From: an uncultured Alistipes sp.
GTDB taxonomy: Bacteria > Bacteroidota > Bacteroidia > Bacteroidales > Rikenellaceae
Direction: 5' to 3'
Length of the DNA: 11,809 bases
Assembly: GCA_900768045.1 (NCBI GenBank)
Contig: CAAGBL010000065.1
Coordinates: 1-11,809, forward strand
Both the position numbers and the translations under genes were made by a program. Each line of letters opens with the position of its first letter. The stretch's first letter is position 1. Positions 6,424-11,809 of this stretch are shown piece after piece. The notes under the pieces are model-generated. The model was not told where the DNA came from. It did not search any database and was given only the letters and a program-made list of their open reading frames with translations.

Positions 6424-6441
6424 TACTTATAATTTAAAAAC

Positions 6442-7638
6442 ATGTGCAAAATGATTAAGAATATAACCGAAACCATAAAGTATATTGGTGTTGATGATAC
6501 CGATATCGACCTCTTTGAGAGCCAGTATGTTGTGCCTAATGGCGTGTCGTATAACTCCTACGTTATCTTCGACGAGAAGATTGCCATTATGGATACTGTT
6601 GACCCTCGCAAGGGTAGCGAGTGGATTGAGAACTTGCAGTGTGCGCTTGATGGTCGCAAGCCCGACTACCTCGTTGTTCAGCACCTCGAGCCTGACCACG
6701 CTGGCAACATCGCTAAGGTCATGGAGCTATACCCCGAGATGCAGGTTGTTGCATCGGATAAGGCTGTTAAGATGCTTCCTCAGTTCTTCTACGATACTCA
6801 GTTTGAGGGTCGTGTAATTGGCGTTAAGGAGGGTGGTACACTCTCACTTGGTGGCCGCACGCTTCACTTTGTTATGGCTCCTATGGTGCACTGGCCCGAG
6901 GTTATGGTTAGCTACGACAGCAAGGAGAAGGTGTTGTTCTCGGCTGATGGCTTTGGTAAGTTTGGTGCGTTGTGCCATGACGAAGAGTGGGCATGCGAGG
7001 CTCGTCGCTACTACTTCAACATCTGCGGTAAGTATGGCGGTCCTGTGCAGACACTCCTCAAGAAGGCTGCTACGCTCGATATAGCAATAATCTGTCCATT
7101 GCATGGCCCAATCCTTACGGAAAATCTCGGCTACTATATCGGCTTGTACGACACTTGGAGCAAGTATGAACCTGAGACTGAGGGCGTGCTCGTTGCCTAT
7201 GCATCTATCCATGGCAACACTGCTGAGGTAGCTCGTAAGTTTGCCGATATGCTTCGTGCTCGTGGCGCTGAGAAGGTTGTTGTGTGCGACCTATCACGTT
7301 GCGATATGGCTGAGGCTGTCGAGGATGCCTTCCGTTATAGCAAGCTCGTTGTTGCTGCTGCGTCGTACGACTCTGATGTCTTCCCTCCTATGCACGACTT
7401 CTTGCACCACCTTGCTATCAAGAACTTCTGCAAGCGTCGCATAGGTATTATCGAGAATGGCTCGTGGGCACCATCTGCTGGCCGTGCTATGCGCAACATT
7501 ATCGACCGCTTCAAGGATGTTCAGGTTGTTGAGCCTATGGTTACTATCATCTCTCGCCTCAAACCTCAGGACGTTCCAGCTCTTGAGCAGTTAGCTGATG
7601 ATATGCTCAGGGATAAGTGCGATCGCTGCGTAGAGTAG
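6442..7638 (+). CDS. fprA: Flavodiiron protein (FprA-type A-type flavoprotein)
   Basis: A cytoplasmic O2 and/or NO reductase that protects anaerobes. The 398-residue protein has an N-terminal metallo-beta-lactamase-like domain (about 30-240) with all diiron ligands visible: HLEPDH (H81, E83, D85), H150 (MVHWPE), D169 (FSADGFG) and H221 (CPLHGP). H86 is the extra conserved His. The C-terminal flavodoxin domain (about 248-395) has YASIHGNTAE (253-262) as the FMN phosphate loop and AAASYD further on. Length and two-domain order fit class A flavodiiron proteins, with no fused rubredoxin or flavin-reductase domain. The protein ends in CDRC (393-396), a CxxC pair I would not expect as a conserved family feature. 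The start could also be the ATG at 6451, dropping three residues. It is a single-gene transcription unit, divergent from znuA and followed by a terminator. Confidence 0.92.
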   Translation: MCKMIKNITETIKYIGVDDTDIDLFESQYVVPNGVSYNSYVIFDEKIAIMDTVDPRKGSEWIENLQCALDGRKPDYLVVQHLEPDHAGNIAKVMELYPEMQVVASDKAVKMLPQFFYDTQFEGRVIGVKEGGTLSLGGRTLHFVMAPMVHWPEVMVSYDSKEKVLFSADGFGKFGALCHDEEWACEARRYYFNICGKYGGPVQTLLKKAATLDIAIICPLHGPILTENLGYYIGLYDTWSKYEPETEGVLVAYASIHGNTAEVARKFADMLRARGAEKVVVCDLSRCDMAEAVEDAFRYSKLVVAAASYDSDVFPPMHDFLHHLAIKNFCKRRIGIIENGSWAPSAGRAMRNIIDRFKDVQVVEPMVTIISRLKPQDVPALEQLADDMLRDKCDRCVE

Positions 7639-7656
7639 GCGCTAACACTGTATAAT

Positions 7657-7686
7657 AAAAGCGTAGCTTTCGGGCTACGCTTTTTT
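7657..7686. terminator. Bidirectional intrinsic terminator after fprA
   Basis: AAAAGCGTAGC (7657-7667) pairs with GCTACGCTTTT (7674-7684) across a 6-base TTTCGG loop, giving an 11-bp stem. T-rich tails follow on both strands. It lies 18 bases after the fprA stop and 15 bases beyond the 3' end of the convergent lipoprotein gene. Confidence 0.88.
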
Positions 7687-7701
7687 GTTGTTTTAAGTTG
7701 G

Positions 7702-8157
7702 CTACTTTCTACCCTCGTAGGTTACGGGATACTCGCCACACTTGAAGCTGAGCGACATAGTGCCATGTGTTATTGCGCCTACGAGGTTGGTGATGGTGTA
7801 TTTCTCAAATTTGCCACCCATGGCGTAGGGCACGATGCCGTTGCCTGCCAAGACATAGTTGCCCACAACACCCAAGCAATCAACGCCCTCGACAACCATG
7901 TCGAGTTTAAGGGGCATGCCCGGGGCAAACTTCACCTTATACATCACGAAGTTTAGCTTGCCGTCGATAATCTCGTAGTCAATCTTGACATCTTCTTGGG
8001 TGTAGAACGTGCCGTCGTTCTGGTCGACAGTGAGTGTGCCTACGTAACACTCCTTCTCAATGGGCTTTGTGGGTAGGGTGTTGTGCTCTCCATTCTCGCA
8101 CGATGCAAAGAGCAGTGCCGAGAACATTATGCTTAAGATAAGTTTTGCGATTTTCAT
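7702..8157 (-). CDS. Calycin-like domain lipoprotein
   Basis: A small lipoprotein of 151 residues with a signal sequence and lipobox LFASC (Cys20), so it is anchored in a membrane after processing. From about residue 38 it reads as an all-beta domain: YVGTLTVDQNDG, a charged strand, YEIIDGKLNFVMYKVKF, then APGMPLKLDMVVEGV, ending GTMSLSFKCGEYPVTYEG. This pattern matches the Bacteroidetes calycin-like (lipocalin-related) beta-barrel family, whose members often sit near TonB receptors and have no assigned ligand. Two Cys (94, 140) might form a disulfide. It starts 11 bases after the receptor gene's stop in the same direction and is almost certainly cotranscribed. I infer that it is the surface or periplasmic partner of that receptor, but no substrate can be read from the sequence. 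Confidence 0.75.
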   Translation of the reverse strand: MKIAKLILSIMFSALLFASCENGEHNTLPTKPIEKECYVGTLTVDQNDGTFYTQEDVKIDYEIIDGKLNFVMYKVKFAPGMPLKLDMVVEGVDCLGVVGNYVLAGNGIVPYAMGGKFEKYTITNLVGAITHGTMSLSFKCGEYPVTYEGRK

Positions 8158-8168
8158 ATTAATATATA

Positions 8169-10421
8169 TTAAAGGTTAATGTTTAGTCGTATGCCACCAT
8201 GTATTGGTGCTCCCTTCGAGAAGAACTCCTTGCCCACTGACTTAAAGTAGAATACGTCGTAGTCGGTGTTCGTGAGGTTGCGACCCCAAAGGGTTATGCT
8301 CAAATCTTTTAATCTAAGGGTTAGCTGAGCACCCAGCGTGGAATAGATAGGCTGACTTAGGGTGTTAGCCTCGTTCCAATATATTGCGCCCGATGCTCGC
8401 CAGTCTGCCGAGAGGGTAATTTGGCGAAGCGTAGGGTTGTCGATAGCCCAGTTATACGCCGCTGTGAGCGATAGGGTGTTTGCAGGGGCGTAGGGTAGGC
8501 GGTTGCCAGCATAGTTGGCTGTGCCGTCGTCATACTTGCGGAAGCGGGCGTTGGTGTAGCCATAGTCGGCCCGTAGACTAAAGCCCTTCAAGGAGTATGC
8601 CACGCTAAGCTCTGCGCCATAGCTGCGAGCACGTGCAGCATTCGACATCATACGTCCTGTGCTGTTGCCCTTGGGAAGCACTGTAACTTGCTGGTTGAAG
8701 CACTCTATCCAAAACAACGATGCGTCGAGCGTGAGTCCTGCTACGGGGCGAAGGTGTGTGCCGAGCTCGAAGTTCCAGCTTGTCTCGGGCTTGTATTCGG
8801 TGGCTGTTGCCGAGTCGTAGGTGGTGGTACCTACGGCTGAGTCGAGCTCTATGCCGAGGTCACTCATCATGTCGTTCATCATCTTCGATTGTAGGATGTC
8901 GGAGAATATCTGAGTGTTGTAGCCGCCGCTCTTATAGCCACGTGTGATTGTTGCGTAGAGGTTGCCCTTAGCGTGGTTGTACTCCACAGCGAGCTTTGGC
9001 AGCACCTTGAAAAAGTTTTGCTTGCTGCGTCCCTTGAACTCGCTTTTGAGAGGCTTGTAGTCCGTCATCGTGAGGTCGAAGCGATAGGGTATTGTGGCGT
9101 GCGAGTTGTAGCGCATCAAGGTATGCTCGTAGTCGAAACGTATGCCTGCAGTGAGCTTCCAACGTCCGAGTTCCACTGCCGACTGATGATATAGGGCAGC
9201 ACCCGCAGTAGGGATTCTAAAGTCGCTCTCGATAACGAAATTGTCGACGCCAAACGACATGTTGTTGTCGGGAAATACTGAGTGTATGCCGTTGTTTATA
9301 TTGCCGAGAATCAGCTCGTTGATGCCGTCTTGCTTAAATGTTACTGGAGATGACATGTCGAGGAGCTTAGCAAAGCCAAACACGCCACATACCCACTGAT
9401 AGCGTGAGTTAGTGTCGGCATTGCGGATAACGATATCCTCGGTTATGCTGTGCTCATGTTGCATCTGCTGGAGCGTAAACATCGACTTGGGCGAGAAGTC
9501 TTGATCCAGGGTCATCTTATCGTCGAGATACTGATAGCTCGTTGTAGATTGTAGGCGAATGTTGCGGCCTATGTAACGAGCCACGAAGCCCTCGCTTAGG
9601 GTTAGTCGCTCATAGCCCGAGGGGTCGTTGTAGGCGATTGCTCCATACTCTCTTGTGTCGGGGTTGTAGGGGTGGTAGGCATAGCCACCCTCGTTGGTAT
9701 ATCCCGCAGTTAGGATGTTGTCGAAGTTCCAGCCACCATTGCCGAACCACTTTAGGCGTAGGCGCACAGAGGCTGAGTTGCCATCGTCGCAGATGTCGTC
9801 GGTGAGGGTGTTGCGAAAATAGCCTCCCGAGTGGTTGAAGCTCGCAGCAAGCGATATGCCGAGTCTCTCGTATGGGCGGTGGTAGTAGGCGGCAGATGCT
9901 CTATACGATGTGAGTGTCGAGTACTCGGCCATGCCACGAAAGCCCTGCCACTCGAAGGGTGATAGCGTTTGGATATTTAGCACACCGCCCGAGGTGTTGC
10001 GGCCATAGAGTGTGCCCTGTGGACCACGCAATAGCTCCACACGACGGATGTCGTAGAAGTCGAAGTCGTAGACATTCTTATTCATCATCGCAATATCGTC
10101 GATGGTGATACCCAAGACGGGCTGGTCGATGCGTGAGCCGAAGCCTCGGACATATATCGACGATGTCATGGACGAGCCGTAGTCGGGCTGGTAGAAGTTG
10201 GGAGCTACGAGCGATATATCCTTAACCGATGCTATGCCCTGCATATCTAACTGGCGCATGTTGAGCGTCGTGGTGGCTACGTTGCTAACCTCACGTCTGT
10301 CACTCTTAATAGATGCTGTAATCTGCACCTCGTCGATATGACGATGCAGCGTGTCGGCAGGCTCGTGGGCAGCAGCCGACAACGATAAAAAGAGGGCAAG
10401 TATCGTAATATATCTTTTCAC
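8169..10421 (-). CDS. TonB-dependent outer-membrane receptor
   Basis: An outer-membrane beta-barrel that imports a ligand using energy from TonB. The 750-residue protein has a Sec signal peptide (about 1-18, ending SLSAAA) and a probable TonB box in DEVQITAS (30-37). The plug domain (about 45-152) has YVRGFGSR (90-97) and ELLRGPQGTLYGRN (129-142, the plug consensus). The rest is a 22-strand-type barrel with alternating aromatic strands. It ends GGIRLNINL, with Leu rather than the usual terminal Phe. It lacks the N-terminal carboxypeptidase-like domain of SusC proteins and has no SusD neighbour, so it is not a classic glycan-uptake receptor. It is closer to the siderophore/heme/vitamin class. 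The start is a GTG at 10421: TAA is in frame 12 bases upstream, and no ATG would preserve the signal peptide. It is cotranscribed with the calycin-like lipoprotein; the substrate is unknown. Confidence 0.88.
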   Translation of the reverse strand: MKRYITILALFLSLSAAAHEPADTLHRHIDEVQITASIKSDRREVSNVATTTLNMRQLDMQGIASVKDISLVAPNFYQPDYGSSMTSSIYVRGFGSRIDQPVLGITIDDIAMMNKNVYDFDFYDIRRVELLRGPQGTLYGRNTSGGVLNIQTLSPFEWQGFRGMAEYSTLTSYRASAAYYHRPYERLGISLAASFNHSGGYFRNTLTDDICDDGNSASVRLRLKWFGNGGWNFDNILTAGYTNEGGYAYHPYNPDTREYGAIAYNDPSGYERLTLSEGFVARYIGRNIRLQSTTSYQYLDDKMTLDQDFSPKSMFTLQQMQHEHSITEDIVIRNADTNSRYQWVCGVFGFAKLLDMSSPVTFKQDGINELILGNINNGIHSVFPDNNMSFGVDNFVIESDFRIPTAGAALYHQSAVELGRWKLTAGIRFDYEHTLMRYNSHATIPYRFDLTMTDYKPLKSEFKGRSKQNFFKVLPKLAVEYNHAKGNLYATITRGYKSGGYNTQIFSDILQSKMMNDMMSDLGIELDSAVGTTTYDSATATEYKPETSWNFELGTHLRPVAGLTLDASLFWIECFNQQVTVLPKGNSTGRMMSNAARARSYGAELSVAYSLKGFSLRADYGYTNARFRKYDDGTANYAGNRLPYAPANTLSLTAAYNWAIDNPTLRQITLSADWRASGAIYWNEANTLSQPIYSTLGAQLTLRLKDLSITLWGRNLTNTDYDVFYFKSVGKEFFSKGAPIHGGIRLNINL

Positions 10422-10425
10422 AGTG

Positions 10426-10457
10426 CAAAATTACGCCATTTACAGACAAAAAACAAC
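10426..10457 (-). promoter_or_regulatory. Promoter for the TonB receptor gene, overlapping the rpiB terminator
   Basis: On the minus strand TAATTTTG (10433-10426) matches the -7 consensus TAnnTTTG exactly. Twenty bases upstream lies GTTG (10457-10454), one mismatch from the -33 TTTG. That -33 element falls inside the stem of the rpiB terminator. Transcription would start at about 10421-10417, at or next to the GTG start codon, so the mRNA would have almost no leader. Confidence 0.55.
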
Positions 10458-10477
10458 CCCCATAAATGAGGGTTGTT
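10446..10477 (-). terminator. Intrinsic terminator of rpiB
   Basis: Minus-strand AACAACCC (10477-10470) pairs with GGGTTGTT (10459-10452), followed by a T-rich stretch, TTTTTTG, down to 10447. The inner bases add a partly mismatched extension. It lies 25 bases beyond the rpiB stop and its downstream half overlaps the receptor promoter. Confidence 0.75.
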
Positions 10478-10502
10478 ACGAAGTATATGTAGCTATAATA
10501 TA

Positions 10503-10943
10503 CTACTTCTGGATAGGCATCTTGTCCAAGCGACGCTGGTGGCGGCCACCCTCGAACTCGGTATCGAGCCAGATGTTGAGCATCTCGAGAGCCTCGTCGT
10601 TAGAGATGAAGCGTGCTGGCATGCACAATACGTTTGAGTTGTTGTGCTGACGTGAGAGCTTAGCAATCTCTGGAATCCAGCAGAGAGCTGCACGTACCGA
10701 CTGGTGCTTGTTCAAGGTCATAGAGATACCCTCGCCAGAGCCACACAGTGCTACGCCACGCTCTAACTCGCCATTGTCAATAGCCTCGCCAAGTGCGTGT
10801 GCAAAGTCAGGGTAGTCGCATGACTCCTCAGAGTGTGTGCCAAAATCCTTTACCTCGAAGCCCTTAGATGCAAGGTAACCAACGAGGAACTCCTTAAGCT
10901 CGTATGCTGCGTGGTCGCAAGCAATACCAATTTTGTTTGTCAT
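10503..10943 (-). CDS. rpiB: Ribose-5-phosphate isomerase B
   Basis: Interconverts ribose 5-phosphate and ribulose 5-phosphate in the pentose phosphate pathway, in the cytoplasm. The 146-residue length is typical. Active-site features are present: ACDHAAYELK (D10, H11), the catalytic-base segment GVALCGSGEGIS (C67), RAALC, and RQHNNSNVL (H100) with the Asn-rich anion-binding loop. The family is shared with LacA/LacB, but the lone gene without a lac operon and the CGSG motif favour RpiB. The ATG at 10943 gives MTNKIGIACDHA, the normal N-terminus. The upstream region runs straight into the palindromic repeat array, and I could not find a convincing TTTG/TAnnTTTG promoter there. A terminator follows at 10446-10477. 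Confidence 0.95.
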   Translation of the reverse strand: MTNKIGIACDHAAYELKEFLVGYLASKGFEVKDFGTHSEESCDYPDFAHALGEAIDNGELERGVALCGSGEGISMTLNKHQSVRAALCWIPEIAKLSRQHNNSNVLCMPARFISNDEALEMLNIWLDTEFEGGRHQRRLDKMPIQK

Positions 10944-10983
10944 TGTCTTATAGTTTTTTAGGTTGTTAATTGTTGTTTCAAAT

Positions 10984-11809
10984 TGTCATACTGAGTATCA
11001 TCATCTATGTCATTCTGAGTGTAACGAAGAATCTCTCGGTTGGTGCTAACGTTGAACGTCCGTACTCGCTGCGAGATGTTTCGCTTTGCTCAACATGACA
11101 TGCTGAGTGTCAATAATGTCATTGTCTATGTCATTCTGAGCGTAGTGAAGAATCTCTCGGTTGGTGCTAACGTTGAATGTCCGTGCTCACTGCGAGATGT
11201 TTCGCTCTGCTCAACATGACATACAGAGTATCATCATCTATGTCATTCTGAACGTAGTGAAGAATCTCTCGGTTTGTGCTAACGTTGAACGTCCGTGCTC
11301 ACTGCGAGATGTTTCGCTTTGCTCAACATGACATGCTGAGTATCATCATCTATGTCATTCTGAACGTAGTGAAGAATCTCTCGGTTGGTGCTAACGATGA
11401 ATCTCCGTGCTCACTGCGAGATGTTTCGCTTTGCTCAACATGACATACTGAGTATCATTGTCTATGTCATTCTGAGCGTAACGAAGAATCTCTCGGTTTG
11501 TGCTAACGTTGAATGTTCGTACTCACTGCGAGATGTTTCGCTTTGCTCAACATGACATACTGAGTATTTATCTATGTCATTCTGAGTGTAACGAAGAATC
11601 TCTCGGTTGGAGCTGATGTTGAATGTTCGTACTCCCTGCGAGATGTTTCGCTTTGCTCAACATGACATACTGAGTATCAATAATGTCATTATCTGTGTCA
11701 TTCTGAGCGTAGTGAAGAATCTCTCGGTTGGTGCTAACGTTTAATGTTCGTACTCACTGCGAGATGTTTCGCTTTGCTCAACATGACATACTGAGTATCA
11801 ATAATGTCA
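10984..11809. repeat. Array of seven ~93-base palindromic repeats (subfamily B)
   Basis: Full units lie at 11008-11100, 11129-11221, 11241-11333, 11353-11445, 11465-11557, 11575-11667 and 11696-11788. All are exactly 93 bases and in the same orientation. Spacers are 17, 19 or 28 bases and begin TACTGAGTAT or a one- or two-base variant. A partial spacer (10984-11007) precedes unit 1 and another runs off the window edge after unit 7, so the array may continue. Each unit has ~27-base arms that are imperfect reverse complements (TGTCATTCTGAG... and ...CTCAACATGACA) around a centre containing GTGCTAACGTTGAA. Differences between units fall both in the arms (AGCGAA, AGTGAA, AACGAA) and in the centre. 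There is no convincing coding frame. The array begins 65 bases upstream of the rpiB start. Confidence 0.9.

Noticed and set aside
8169..10421. SusC/SusD-type glycan utilisation locus
   Set aside because: The receptor lacks the N-terminal carboxypeptidase-like domain, there is no SusD gene, and there is no carbohydrate enzyme in the window.
10944..11007. rpiB promoter using TTTG at 10982-10979 (minus)
   Set aside because: The matching position about 20 bases downstream has only A-rich sequence without TTTG, so the -7 element is missing.
11008..11788. CRISPR array
   Set aside because: The repeats are 93 bases, the spacers are short and similar to each other, and there are no cas genes nearby. 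CRISPR spacers should be unique and the repeats about 23-48 bases.

Overview
The window looks like chromosomal DNA of a Bacteroidales bacterium (phylum Bacteroidota). The evidence is the Bacteroidetes-type promoter core (TTTG, about 20 bases, then TAnnTTTG) before several genes, the weak Shine-Dalgarno sequences, the lipoproteins, a TonB-dependent receptor paired with a calycin-like lipoprotein, and a YicC/Gmk/NadD/DUF3109 gene block. A Rikenellaceae/Alistipes-like source is possible, but the genus cannot be fixed from the sequence alone.

Layout. (1) Bases 1-564 are non-coding: TACTAAT tandem repeats, two copies of a ~93-base palindromic repeat, an imperfect inverted repeat, a possible helix-turn-helix gene scrap on the minus strand, and a good promoter. 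(2) Bases 565-4676 form a tight five-gene plus-strand operon: YicC-family RNase, guanylate kinase, NadD fused to a TPR tail, a Cys-rich DUF3109 protein, and a secreted M23/LysM cell-wall hydrolase. It ends in a bidirectional hairpin terminator. (3) Bases 4725-6345 (minus) hold a zinc-type ABC uptake pair, the binding lipoprotein ZnuA followed by the overlapping ATPase ZnuC. No permease gene is next to them. (4) Bases 6442-7638 (plus) hold a flavodiiron protein, divergent from znuA and followed by a second bidirectional terminator. (5) Bases 7702-10421 (minus) hold a TonB-dependent outer-membrane receptor followed 11 bases later by a small calycin-like lipoprotein. (6) Bases 10503-10943 (minus) hold ribose-5-phosphate isomerase B. 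(7) From about 10984 to the right edge lies a seven-unit array of the palindromic repeat also seen at the left edge.

Most genes are ordinary housekeeping or envelope genes. YicC, Gmk and NadD serve RNA turnover, GDP synthesis and NAD synthesis. The M23/LysM protein acts on peptidoglycan. ZnuAC probably delivers zinc across the inner membrane, and the receptor/lipoprotein pair probably imports an unknown ligand across the outer membrane. FprA-type flavodiiron proteins reduce O2 or NO, which fits an anaerobe.

The least explained content is the palindromic repeat. It brackets the genes on both sides in two subfamilies that share arms and spacers but have different centres. Other points worth checking are the NadD-TPR fusion, the missing znuB, the receptor promoter that overlaps the rpiB terminator and implies a nearly leaderless GTG start, and the receptor/lipoprotein pair of unknown substrate. 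I did not find clear evidence of a wholly new system.
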